Assembly: GCA_934648845.1 (NCBI GenBank)
Contig: CAKUFS010000035.1
Span: forward strand, 1-16,029
Source of the DNA: an uncultured Eggerthellaceae bacterium
GTDB taxonomy: Bacteria > Actinomycetota > Coriobacteriia > Coriobacteriales > Eggerthellaceae
DNA length: 16,029 nucleotides
Reading direction: 5' to 3'
The translations under genes and the position numbers were made by a program. This document shows, piece after piece, positions 6,282 to 14,027 of the stretch (the stretch's first letter is position 1; every line of letters begins with the position of its first letter). Under the pieces are notes generated by a model. The model ran no database searches and had not been told where the DNA came from. It saw nothing but the letters and a program-made list of their open reading frames with translations.

Positions 6282-6567
6282 GAAGCATCTCTCGCTTCTT
6301 CGCAACAGCCGCTAGCATATCGGCTTTAGAAGAATAAAAACGACCCTCTTCGAAGTCCTTGCGAGATTCCGCAAGCGCGCTCTTTAAACGAGCTTCATAA
6401 AGGGCATCTTCAACCGCTTGATTAATAGACTGCTCGAATACGTCCTCGGACATAAAAACGTATTTGCCCCACCCGTTTTCCGTAATATGTACGACCTCGC
6501 GGTCGGCGCGCGCCTTGATTTCTCGTTGCTGATTTTTCAGTGCAGTCGATGGATATATCGCAGACAT
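6268..6567 (-). CDS. Phd/YefM-type antitoxin
   Basis: A 99-residue protein. The N-terminal half (YPSTALKNQQREIKARA, then REVVHITENGWGKYVFMSED) is the Phd/YefM DNA-binding fold, in which short helices and a small sheet dimerise on operator DNA. The C-terminal half is a charged helix (QAVEDALYEARLKSALAESRKDFEEGRF) that in this family wraps and blocks the toxin. AGGAGG lies 5 bp upstream of the ATG. It overlaps the toxin gene by 14 bp. Three tandem 12-bp repeats at its promoter are the likely binding sites for autoregulation. Confidence 0.88.
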   Translation of the reverse strand: MSAIYPSTALKNQQREIKARADREVVHITENGWGKYVFMSEDVFEQSINQAVEDALYEARLKSALAESRKDFEEGRFYSSKADMLAAVAKKREMLHATA

Positions 6568-6591
6568 AGCCGCCTCCTAACGCGCAGATTC

Positions 6592-6620
6592 ATAATAAAC
6601 TCAATTACGAACCTAATTAA
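6592..6620 (-). promoter_or_regulatory. Predicted promoter of the toxin-antitoxin operon
   Basis: TATTAT (6597-6592, 5 of 6 to -10) lies 17 bp from TTAATT (6620-6615, weak -35) on the minus strand, about 25 bp upstream of the antitoxin start and just beyond its Shine-Dalgarno. The whole -35 to -10 interval is covered by tandem repeats, as expected for an autorepressed module. Confidence 0.45.
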
Positions 6621-6633
6621 GAACCCATTAAAG
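6598..6633 (-). repeat. Three tandem 12-bp repeats, candidate antitoxin operator
   Basis: Read on the minus strand, three head-to-tail 12-mers are CTTTAATGGGTT (6633-6622), CTTAATTAGGTT (6621-6610) and CGTAATTGAGTT (6609-6598). Invariant positions are C1, T3, A5, T7, G10, T11 and T12. They abut the -10 hexamer and contain the -35, so occupation by the antitoxin would shut off transcription. The 12-bp period would place copies slightly more than one helical turn apart. Confidence 0.6.
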
Positions 6634-6787
6634 TATCTTAATTGTATCTTCTTTTGAGGCTTACGTGATTCGGAATCTACGATTAGCAGCAAGAAGCCAA
6701 GTACTTGGTTTGGCGCCACGAGCGTTAATGGCTACAGCCACGAATGAACAGACTGGATCAAGCGGGAGCAACCGCAGAGGAAGTCGC

Positions 6788-6822
6788 AAAATGTTGACAA
6801 AAGGTGGGGTAATTTGTCAACA
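6788..6822 (-). terminator. Terminator at the end of the secA-to-rnr operon
   Basis: On the minus strand, 10 bp after the rnr TAG, TGTTGACAAA (6822-6813) pairs perfectly with TTTGTCAACA (6801-6792) around an 11-nt loop, followed by TTTT. The stem is AT-rich and the T-run short, so strength is moderate. The position right after the last gene of the operon supports the call. Confidence 0.5.
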
Positions 6823-6831
6823 AAAAGGGTG

Positions 6832-9069
6832 CTATTTAGCCTGGTTGCGGCAGAATTTGAACGTGAGATTGCGCGTTAAGGGGTCGGCGGAACTCAAGAC
6901 AACCGCAACGCGTTGCGCCAGGTGATACAACGTGCCGCTTTCTTCACCGGTAAGCGTGTGATGTACGCCGTCGAAGATGAAATACTCCTGACCCAGCTCT
7001 TTAAGCGGCAACAGCCCCTCCGCCGTGTTATCAAGTCGCACGTACACACCATATGATGCCACGCCGGAAATCGTCGCTGAAAAACTCTGCCCCACGAACT
7101 GCTGCATGTACTCCACCAGCAAATACTCGTGCGATTCGCGCGAGACCTTTTCAGCCAAGCGCTCCATTTTCGAGGAATGCTCCGCCAGCCACGCAAGCTG
7201 AGACACCTCTTGCGCCACCGCTTTCTTCTGATAGGGTGGCAGCGCGCCCAACCGACGCTTCTCCAAATGTGCCTTGAGCATACGATGAACCACCAGATCA
7301 GGATAACGCCTGATAGGGCTTGTAAAATGTAAGTATTCATCGGCTGCTAAACCAAAATGGCCCTCACACGTGGGGCTGTAAACGGCTTGCTTCATGGCAC
7401 GCAGCATTACGTTGGACACCAGCTCTTCTTCCGCGCGTCCACGCGAAAGTTCAAGCACTTTTTGAATCTGAAAACTATTGCCTTGAGAAAACAGCATCTT
7501 GTTGACCTGGGAAAACCAGGGAAATTCCTCAAGCAGCGGCACAAGCGATGCGCAATTCATAGGAAGCGGCGCCTCATGCACGCGGAATAACCCAGGAATG
7601 CCGTTCTCAATTAGATAATGCGCAACAGCCTGGTTTGCCATGAGCATGGCTTCCTCGACAAGCTGCGTTGCGTTGTTCTTCTCGTGCAGCTCAACCGCAA
7701 TGGGCTCGCGCTGCTCGTTGAGCTTCATCTTTGCTTCTACCTGGGAAAACTCAGGAGCACCCAGCTTGTAGCGACGCTTGCGGCGCATCTGCGCAATAGC
7801 ATCCAGCGCAAACAGGCGCTGCTCAATGCTCGCGATCGCCTCCGCACCGGTCGCAGTCCCGCCGGCCTTCAAGTCCGCGCCGGTCGCAGTCCCGCCAGAC
7901 TCCGAACCAGCAACACTACCCGCAACCGAGCACGAACCGTCACAGGCGCCCAGACCGGCCGCACCTGCTCCTGCCGCAACGTCACCGGCGCCGCCAGCGC
8001 CGCCAACACACTCCCCCGTCATCAGCAAATCGTGCACTTCCGCGTAATTCATGCGACGACGCGACTCCATAAGCGCAGGGTAAATGTCAACGCCTACCAC
8101 TTCCGCTTGCTCATCAAGATACAAGTCCACCGTCATGCAGCGACGCGCCGCACCCGGTTTCAGCGAGCAAATATCGTTCGAAAGCTCTTCAGGCAACATG
8201 GGCAACACGCGATCAACTAGATACACGCTAGTCGCGCGACGCCGCGCGTCTAAGTCAATGGACGAATCCCAAGGAACATAATGCGCCACATCGGCAATAT
8301 GCACGCCTAAACGCCATGCAATACGCGCTCCACCAGCGCCAACACGCCCGCGGGCAACATCGCCCCGCGCGCGTTCAAGCGAAAGCGCATCGTCGAAATC
8401 CCGCGCGTCTTCCGGGTCAATAGTGAACACCACACGGTCGCGGATATCGCGATATCCGTGGCTCAACGCATCAAGCTCGTCAACGCGCGCATCTTGCGCT
8501 TGAGCCTGCGAGCCTTCGGAAAACACCGTTTCCAAGTTGTTCCGCTCAATCAGTGCGTCAACAATGAAACGCTGCTTTTGGCCTTCGTCAAGCACTTCCT
8601 CGATAACACCGGTGGCCGCCGTGCGCCCTGTAGGAAACGTTGTGATGTGCACGCGCACCAGCGCGCCATCGGGAATGGTCGGGTTATCTTTGCGCAGCGT
8701 GAAAATGTCGTGTTGCATGCGATAATCAAGCGGCACGACCACACCAAATGGCTCAACCACGTCGTAGCGGCCCACCACCGTCTCATGCGCGCGATCGATA
8801 ACGCGCACCACGCGAGCAGCGGGACTTTCCTTGCTTGACACCCATTGCAGTTTATCCTGGTCGTAAACAGAATTTCGCCCTTGCGTTTTATGCGGAAGCG
8901 GTGCGACCTCAACCAAGTCACCATCGAACGCGCCGTTCATCTTTTTCTCGGGGATGAAAAACTCCCCTTCGGATGTGCGTACGAATCCGTAGCCATCGGC
9001 ATACACCGTAAGCGTGCCCGTGGGGTACATCTGCGCACTACGGCGCACATGAGCGCGAGAACGACCCAT
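6832..9069 (-). CDS. rnr: Ribonuclease R
   Basis: RNase R is a processive 3'-5' exoribonuclease that unwinds structured RNA and helps trans-translation. The 745-residue protein has OB-fold cold-shock domains (about 15-165) and the RNB catalytic domain (about 205-600). IDPEDARDFDDA (217-228) carries the metal-binding aspartates, and FTSPIRRYPDLVVHR (582-596) is the family signature. The C-terminal S1 domain runs from about 658 to 740. Inside RNB, residues about 353-410 are a Gly/Ala/Ser-rich low-complexity insertion that interrupts the usual run from RMNYAEVHDLL to the IEQRLFALDAIAQMRRKRR helix. It includes two nearly identical GGTATGA units, 11 residues apart. Active-site residues are intact, so the enzyme should work. 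The ATG lies 3 bp after the protease stop codon. Last gene of the long operon. Confidence 0.96.
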   Translation of the reverse strand: MGRSRAHVRRSAQMYPTGTLTVYADGYGFVRTSEGEFFIPEKKMNGAFDGDLVEVAPLPHKTQGRNSVYDQDKLQWVSSKESPAARVVRVIDRAHETVVGRYDVVEPFGVVVPLDYRMQHDIFTLRKDNPTIPDGALVRVHITTFPTGRTAATGVIEEVLDEGQKQRFIVDALIERNNLETVFSEGSQAQAQDARVDELDALSHGYRDIRDRVVFTIDPEDARDFDDALSLERARGDVARGRVGAGGARIAWRLGVHIADVAHYVPWDSSIDLDARRRATSVYLVDRVLPMLPEELSNDICSLKPGAARRCMTVDLYLDEQAEVVGVDIYPALMESRRRMNYAEVHDLLMTGECVGGAGGAGDVAAGAGAAGLGACDGSCSVAGSVAGSESGGTATGADLKAGGTATGAEAIASIEQRLFALDAIAQMRRKRRYKLGAPEFSQVEAKMKLNEQREPIAVELHEKNNATQLVEEAMLMANQAVAHYLIENGIPGLFRVHEAPLPMNCASLVPLLEEFPWFSQVNKMLFSQGNSFQIQKVLELSRGRAEEELVSNVMLRAMKQAVYSPTCEGHFGLAADEYLHFTSPIRRYPDLVVHRMLKAHLEKRRLGALPPYQKKAVAQEVSQLAWLAEHSSKMERLAEKVSRESHEYLLVEYMQQFVGQSFSATISGVASYGVYVRLDNTAEGLLPLKELGQEYFIFDGVHHTLTGEESGTLYHLAQRVAVVLSSADPLTRNLTFKFCRNQAK
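7841..7896. repeat. Direct repeat in the low-complexity insert of rnr
   Basis: Positions 7841-7863 and 7874-7896 are 23-bp direct repeats with one mismatch, offset by 33 bp, so each encodes the same GGTATGA reading. The exact period of 11 codons points to in-frame duplication as the way the RNase R insert grew. Confidence 0.75.
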
Positions 9070-9072
9070 GTA

Positions 9073-10353
9073 CTAGTACCTATTTTGCGAAGCGGCCATA
9101 TCCACAGCCAGGGACTTCTGATTGTCGGCATCGCCTTCCAGCGAAACGTGAATATCGGGCGAAATACCCGAACCGTCAATCTCATAACCCAGCGGTGTCT
9201 TATACTTTGCCGCCGTGTAGCGCAGCGCGCCACCGAATGAAAGCTCGCGCGTAACTTGCATGGTGCCCTTGCCCATAGTGGTGTCGCCCACAATCGTGGC
9301 GCGCTTGCTATCCTGAAGCGCACCGGCAATCACTTCTGCAGCAGCCGCAGTCTTATCGTTGATCAGCACATACAGCGGCGCATCGGTGATAGCGGCGCTC
9401 GACACGGCTTTCGTGGTAGTCGCGCCGTTCGAATCAATTTGCACAATCGTGCCGCTCTTCATGAACAAGTTCGCAATATCAACCGCCTGGGTAAGATAGC
9501 CGCCCGGGCAATCGCGCAGGTCAAGAACGAATGAAAGCGCACCCGAAGCCGCAAGGGATTTCACCGCATCGGATACCAGCGAAGAAGAATTCTGCGTGAT
9601 TTGGGCAACCTTGATAACGCCCACGTTTTCGTTAGTCAACTCAGTCTCAACGTTCTTCTCTTTGTACTGCGAGCAGTGGAGCGTTACCGTGAATTCTTCG
9701 CCACTTTCCGCACCCGTAGAGCTGGGACGACGCCATGTAGTAACCACGGAGCTACCCGCCTCGCGGAATATCGTGTTATTCACTTCGCTGGCTGTCATGC
9801 CTTGAGTGCGCGTGCCATCGATTGCCACAATAACATCGCCTATTTGAACGCCCGAACCAGCCGCAACGGAATCGGCAAACACGTCGGCTGCATAGACCTT
9901 CTCTCCCTGCTCCGCGAAAATTACGCCAATACCCACGTAATCGGTCGTAGATAAATCCTGCAGGAATTTCTGATAGCGCTCGCTGTCCAGGTAGCGCGCG
10001 TACGGATCTTCGATATCCGCCAGCAACGCGTTGATCAGCGACGTTGTTGCTACGTTCAAATCGTACTCGTCAAGGCTTTCTTTCTCAAGCGTGCCCTGCA
10101 CTTCCGCAATACGCGCCGCAAGCGAGTCGTACGTATTCCCCGAAATCGTCTGTCCCGGATTGACTTGCGTGCTGGTGGTAGCGCCAATGCCCAAACGCTT
10201 CATCAAAGGCTCGTTACCACGCAGCAAAAAACCACCCGCGAACGCGATTGCGAAAACCAAAATAACCGTGAAAATGCGCGCCGCCCGTCTCACCTGCATG
10301 TTTTCGAGACGAGCTGCGTTTTGCTCACGTTTTGTTTCACCGTGCTTTGCCAT
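9073..10353 (-). CDS. Membrane-anchored S41 (CtpA-like) protease homologue lacking the catalytic serine
   Basis: 426 residues: a cytoplasmic basic N-terminus, one membrane span (about 27-45, FTVILVFAIAFAGGFLL), then outside the cell the S41 cap region with DPYARYLD (117-123), a PDZ domain (about 135-225) and the S41 core. GVIKVAQITQNS (245-256), VLDLRDCPGGYLTQAV (276-291) and the Lys362 site in GDTTMGKGTMQ are conserved. The family nucleophile motif (S/T)ASA(S/A)E here reads TAAAAE (335-340), so the nucleophile position, 25 residues before the catalytic Lys as in E. coli Prc Ser430/Lys455, is Ala337 (codon 9345-9343, GCT). One base change from TCT would do this. The protein is therefore predicted inactive as a protease, perhaps acting as a scaffold or regulator. 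It follows ftsX by 19 bp. In other bacteria FtsEX controls peptidoglycan hydrolases; a link here is inference. Confidence 0.9.
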   Translation of the reverse strand: MAKHGETKREQNAARLENMQVRRAARIFTVILVFAIAFAGGFLLRGNEPLMKRLGIGATTSTQVNPGQTISGNTYDSLAARIAEVQGTLEKESLDEYDLNVATTSLINALLADIEDPYARYLDSERYQKFLQDLSTTDYVGIGVIFAEQGEKVYAADVFADSVAAGSGVQIGDVIVAIDGTRTQGMTASEVNNTIFREAGSSVVTTWRRPSSTGAESGEEFTVTLHCSQYKEKNVETELTNENVGVIKVAQITQNSSSLVSDAVKSLAASGALSFVLDLRDCPGGYLTQAVDIANLFMKSGTIVQIDSNGATTTKAVSSAAITDAPLYVLINDKTAAAAEVIAGALQDSKRATIVGDTTMGKGTMQVTRELSFGGALRYTAAKYKTPLGYEIDGSGISPDIHVSLEGDADNQKSLAVDMAASQNRY

Positions 10354-10372
10354 ATTGACTGACCTGTGCTGA

Positions 10373-11293
10373 CTACACCCTCAAGTGGCGGCGCATGGAG
10401 AACGCCGAACCCAAAAGACCAATAACCAAACCAGCAACTACCAGGGCCACATAAATAACGGCAATGGTATTCACCGACATTTCCATGGGCAGCCAAGCGA
10501 ACGTGTTCGCCAACTGCGTAAGGCCGAAGCGGCGCACCAGCTCAAGCACCAGAATGGCCAACACGGAACCCAGCAGCGAATGAATTGCGGCCTCCATAAG
10601 GAAAGGCCCACGAATGAAGCCGTTAGAAGCGCCCACCAAACGCATGATGGAGATTTCCTTGCGGCGCGCCATAATGGCCAAGCGAATAGTGTTGTTGATG
10701 AAGATCAGCGCGATAACAATCAGCAACACGATAACGGCAACGCCGATATAGCGAGCGTAATTAATCACCGACAGCAAACGCTCAACGGTCTTCTGGCCGT
10801 ATTTCACAGAGTCAGAAGGGTCGGCAGTATTATCGCAAATCTTGGCAAACGTGGAGTTCGACTCAATCTGCTCGGCAATCGTAATGACCTGCTGAGCATC
10901 CGACAGCGAGACATTCACCGATGCCGGCAACGGATTGCTTCCTTCGTCCAGCTGATCGACGATTTCCGGGTTCGCAACAGAGCCGCGGAAGTTTTCCAGA
11001 GCCTGTTCCTTCGTGGTGAAGCTTACGCTTTCTACGCCATCAAGGCCCTTCAGCCAATTCTCGAATTGCGTGACTTCCGTAGACGATTCCTTGTAGTTAT
11101 CGCCAATGTAGCACGTGATGGAAATCTCGCTTTCAACGGATTCCACAATGTTGTTCACCACCACGCCAGCCATGAAGAAAACACCGATCATAACCAGCGA
11201 CAGAAAAATGGTAATGATAGAACCAAGCGCAGTTGACAGGTTACGCTTAAAACCAACCAGCGCCTCTTTGATGAAATATGCAAAACTACGCAT
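10373..11293 (-). CDS. ftsX: Cell division protein FtsX
   Basis: FtsX is the membrane subunit of the FtsEX complex, which passes ATP-driven changes to peptidoglycan hydrolases outside the membrane. The 306-residue protein has a span at about 22-46, an extracellular domain (about 47-178, with SEISITCYIGD and the VESVSFTTKEQAL segment), and three more spans at about 181-206, 233-252 and 275-298. The cytoplasmic loop with ARRKEISIMRLVGASNGFIRGPF (209-231) is the typical FtsX signature before span 3. The start overlaps ftsE by 8 bp, so the two subunits are translationally coupled. A GAGGGGTG Shine-Dalgarno-like run lies about 10 bp upstream inside ftsE. Confidence 0.96.
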   Translation of the reverse strand: MRSFAYFIKEALVGFKRNLSTALGSIITIFLSLVMIGVFFMAGVVVNNIVESVESEISITCYIGDNYKESSTEVTQFENWLKGLDGVESVSFTTKEQALENFRGSVANPEIVDQLDEGSNPLPASVNVSLSDAQQVITIAEQIESNSTFAKICDNTADPSDSVKYGQKTVERLLSVINYARYIGVAVIVLLIVIALIFINNTIRLAIMARRKEISIMRLVGASNGFIRGPFLMEAAIHSLLGSVLAILVLELVRRFGLTQLANTFAWLPMEMSVNTIAVIYVALVVAGLVIGLLGSAFSMRRHLRV

Positions 11294-12170
11294 CGAAACC
11301 GTACACCCCTCGATCTTGGTCGCGCGTCAAATGTCCTCGATCCAACGCAATAACACGGCGGCGCATGTTGTCTACCATCTCGCGGTCATGCGTTGCCACC
11401 AGCACCGTTGTACCCGTGCGGTTAATGCGCTCCAGCAAATCCATAATGCCGCGCGAGGTTTGAGGGTCAAGGTTTCCCGTAGGTTCATCGCAAATCAGCA
11501 TAGGAGGCCTGTTCACAATAGCACGCGCAATAGAAACGCGCTGCTGCTCACCACCGGAAAGCTGATCTGGCATTTTGTTCATTTTCTCCTGCAAGCCAAC
11601 CAAGCGCAGAACTTCGGGCACCTGCGTTTTGATAACATGACGGCTCTTGCCGATTACTTCCAGCGCAAACGCGACGTTCTCGAACACTGTCTTGTTGGGA
11701 AGCAGCTTGAAGTCCTGGAATACGCAGCCGATGTTGCGGCGCAAATACGGCACGCGCCAGTCGCGCATGGTGGACAAGTCCTCGTTCGCGATGTAGATAT
11801 GACCGCCGGTGGGCTTGACTTCGCGCGTGATGGTCTTAATGAAGGTGGATTTACCGGAACCGGAATGGCCCACCAAGAACAAGAACTCACCTGCGTAAAT
11901 CTCCAGACTCACGTCTTCCAACGCGGGCTTGTTCGGCTGAGCGGGATATACTTTCGTTACGTGGTCAAACACGATGACCGGGCTTCCCTGGCGCTGCGGT
12001 GCAGGAACTGCTTCGAGCTTGGGCAGCGTGGATGTTAGGTCGGGCTTTCTTGAAGAAGCCAGCTGACCAGCACGCGGAGCGGTTGCGGGACGTGCATGAG
12101 AAGCACGTACCTTTCGCACCTGACCGGTGGTCTGACCAGCGGCATCACTCACATTTTGATTATCTGTCAC
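11286..12170 (-). CDS. ftsE: Cell division ATP-binding protein FtsE, with N-terminal extension
   Basis: FtsE is the ABC ATPase that drives FtsX. Walker A GHSGSGKS (101-108), Q-loop Gln152 in VFQDFKLLPNKTVFENVAFALEV, signature LSGGEQQ (204-210), Walker B MLICDEP (224-230) and His261 are all present. The ABC domain begins at VIVFDHVTKVYP (65-76), where most FtsE proteins start. Here about 64 Ala/Pro/Arg/Ser-rich residues precede it, making 294 against the usual 220-230. The start is GTG 12170, with GGAG six bases upstream, so the extension appears to be translated; no other Shine-Dalgarno is evident nearer the domain. The extension looks disordered and basic and could bind a partner or the membrane. 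It follows the transketolase C-terminal gene by 50 bp and overlaps ftsX by 8 bp. Confidence 0.96.
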   Translation of the reverse strand: MTDNQNVSDAAGQTTGQVRKVRASHARPATAPRAGQLASSRKPDLTSTLPKLEAVPAPQRQGSPVIVFDHVTKVYPAQPNKPALEDVSLEIYAGEFLFLVGHSGSGKSTFIKTITREVKPTGGHIYIANEDLSTMRDWRVPYLRRNIGCVFQDFKLLPNKTVFENVAFALEVIGKSRHVIKTQVPEVLRLVGLQEKMNKMPDQLSGGEQQRVSIARAIVNRPPMLICDEPTGNLDPQTSRGIMDLLERINRTGTTVLVATHDREMVDNMRRRVIALDRGHLTRDQDRGVYGFDA

Positions 12171-12220
12171 AGAATGCTCCGTTCGTATAATGTTCGCTGA
12201 GACAATCAGATTTTAGCAGA

Positions 12221-13195
12221 CTAGTGACGAGCCATAACATTTTTCACAGCTTCAACAATGGCGGCAGCATCAAGCTTGAAGTACGCCATGAGCTCCTGGA
12301 ACTCGCCTGACTTGCCGAAACGATCCTTCATAGCAACAAATTCGCACGGCGTAGGGCGTTTCATTGCAAGCAGCTCGGATACTGCGCTGCACAGGCCGCC
12401 GTACTGGGAATGCTCTTCGGCCACCACAACGCAGCCCGTCTTTTCCACAGAAGCAAGAATGGTCTCTTCGTCAAGCGGCTTTACCGAGAAGGCGTCAATG
12501 ATTTCAGCAGAAATCCCCTGTTCGGCCAACAGATCGGCAGCAACAAGTGCTTCGCGGATCTCAACGCCATTCGCAACAATGGTCACATCGGTGCCTTCGC
12601 GCAACACGTACGCGCGGCCAAGCTCAAGTTCTACGTCATCGGCGTACACACACGGCACCGTGGCGCGACCCATGCGCACATACACGGGGCCAGGAGTCTG
12701 CGCGGCAAGGCGCAGGGCAGCACGCGCAGCGGCGTAATCGGCGGGCACGAGCACCTTCATGTTCGGCAGCACGCGCATAAGCGCTACGTCTTCGAGCATC
12801 TGGTGCGTACCGCCGTCGGGACCAACGGAAATACCAGCATGTGTGGGCGCAATCTTCACGTTCAGGTTGCCGTAGCACACGGTGTTGCGAATCTGATCGT
12901 AAACGCGACCCGTGCCAAACACGGCGAAGGAACCAGTGTAGGCAATGTTGCCCGTAAGGGAAAGACCTGCGGCAACGTCAATCATGTCCTGTTCGGCAAT
13001 GCCACAGTTGAACAGGCGCTCGGCGTTTTCCGGACATGCCTGCGCGAACTTCTTCGTGGTGGTGGAACCGGTCAAGTCGGCGTCAACCGCAACAATGGGT
13101 ACGCCTTCTGCGGCGAGCTCTGCCAGCGTTACGCCGAACGCCGCGCGCGTAGCTTTCTTCTGAGCAGATTGCTCTGCGGTGGCCAATTTAACCAT
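12221..13195 (-). CDS. Transketolase, C-terminal subunit
   Basis: 324 residues covering the pyrimidine-binding and C-terminal domains of a split transketolase. FNCGIAEQDMIDVAAGLSLTG (62-82) carries Glu68, the residue that activates thiamine diphosphate. HAGISVGPDGGTHQMLEDVALMRVLPNM (119-146) is the classic Pyr-domain block, and VVVAEEHSQYGGLCSAV is in the C-terminal domain. With the N-terminal subunit it moves two-carbon units between sugar phosphates in the pentose-phosphate pathway. The start overlaps the N-terminal gene by 8 bp, with AAGGTGAT five bases upstream, so the halves should be made in equal amounts. Related split enzymes include apulose-4-phosphate transketolase, but nothing nearby suggests sugar catabolism. 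No terminator follows. Confidence 0.93.
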   Translation of the reverse strand: MVKLATAEQSAQKKATRAAFGVTLAELAAEGVPIVAVDADLTGSTTTKKFAQACPENAERLFNCGIAEQDMIDVAAGLSLTGNIAYTGSFAVFGTGRVYDQIRNTVCYGNLNVKIAPTHAGISVGPDGGTHQMLEDVALMRVLPNMKVLVPADYAAARAALRLAAQTPGPVYVRMGRATVPCVYADDVELELGRAYVLREGTDVTIVANGVEIREALVAADLLAEQGISAEIIDAFSVKPLDEETILASVEKTGCVVVAEEHSQYGGLCSAVSELLAMKRPTPCEFVAMKDRFGKSGEFQELMAYFKLDAAAIVEAVKNVMARH

Positions 13196-14027
13196 TGCAA
13201 ATCACCTTGCCTGCTTCTTCCAATTCTTCCAAAGCCTGAGCGGTCTGCTCCGCATTCGGCGCAGAACCATGCCAGCCTGCTTGATTCTCCATAAAGGAAA
13301 CGCCCTTGCCCTTGATGGTTTCCGCAATAATGACGTGCGGTTTTCCGTTGCAATCAGCTTTAAGCGCCTGCAAAAGCTCCACCAATGCGTCCACGTCATG
13401 TCCGTTGACCGTGTGCACATCCCAGCCGAACGCGGCAAACTTCGCGCATAAATCTTCGGGGCTGCACACGTTTTCAATGTTGCCATCAATCTGCAGATGG
13501 TTGTGGTCAACGATCGCTATCAAGTGGTCGAGCTTTTGGTGCGCGGCAAACATGGCCGCTTCCCAAACTTGGCCCTCCTGCGTTTCTCCATCGCCCAAAA
13601 TGGCGAAAACGTGCGCATCGTTATGCGCCAGACGCAGGCCGCAGCACATGCCGGCGCACACCGACAGGCCCTGGCCCAACGAACCGGTGGAAACCTCCAC
13701 GCCCGGCAGCAAATTCATATCGGGATGACCCTGCAAGCGGCTTCCCAGCTTGCGCAGCGTCTTGAGTTCTTCGCGCGGGAAATAACCAGCGTGCGCCAAC
13801 GTAGCATATAAAGCCGGCGCGGCGTGGCCCTTCGCCATGACAAAGCGGTCGCGGCTCTCCATCTGGGGATTCGAAGCATCGTAGTTCAACACACCCCCAA
13901 AATAAAGCGCCGTCATGATGTCGGTGCACGACAACGAGCCACCTGGGTGGCCGCTGCCCGCTTCCGCGATCATCGCCACGATATCCTTGCGAATCTCGTT
14001 GGCCTTCAACTCCAACTCTACCGTCAT
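13188..14027 (-). CDS. Transketolase, N-terminal subunit
   Basis: 279 residues forming the thiamine-diphosphate (PP) domain. GSGHPGGSLSCTDIMTALYF (24-43), DRFVMAKGHAAPALYATLA (60-78), GSLGQGLSVCAGM (115-127) and the cofactor motif GDGETQEGQVWEA through IVDHN (145-176) are visible. The reading frame opens at GTG 14042, but that codon is part of the GTGGAGGG Shine-Dalgarno region. ATG 14027, eight bases after GGAGG and overlapping the prfB stop as ATGA, is the better start. It works with the C-terminal subunit encoded immediately downstream. The gene is embedded in a translation and division operon rather than a carbohydrate cluster. Confidence 0.94.
   Translation of the reverse strand: MTVELELKANEIRKDIVAMIAEAGSGHPGGSLSCTDIMTALYFGGVLNYDASNPQMESRDRFVMAKGHAAPALYATLAHAGYFPREELKTLRKLGSRLQGHPDMNLLPGVEVSTGSLGQGLSVCAGMCCGLRLAHNDAHVFAILGDGETQEGQVWEAAMFAAHQKLDHLIAIVDHNHLQIDGNIENVCSPEDLCAKFAAFGWDVHTVNGHDVDALVELLQALKADCNGKPHVIIAETIKGKGVSFMENQAGWHGSAPNAEQTAQALEELEEAGKVICNG

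Noticed and set aside
6665..6925. Plus-strand open frame of 86 codons between the toxin-antitoxin module and rnr
   Set aside because: It runs through the rnr terminator and overlaps the conserved 3' end of rnr in antisense, with no ribosome site or recognisable domain.
8845..9240. Long plus-strand frames antisense to rnr and the S41 gene
   Set aside because: They mirror the codon bias of the well-supported minus-strand genes and show no domain; typical shadows in GC-rich DNA.
12171..12220. Internal promoter between the transketolase gene and ftsE
   Set aside because: A TTATAC hexamer is present on the minus strand, but no -35-like sequence lies 16-18 bp upstream.
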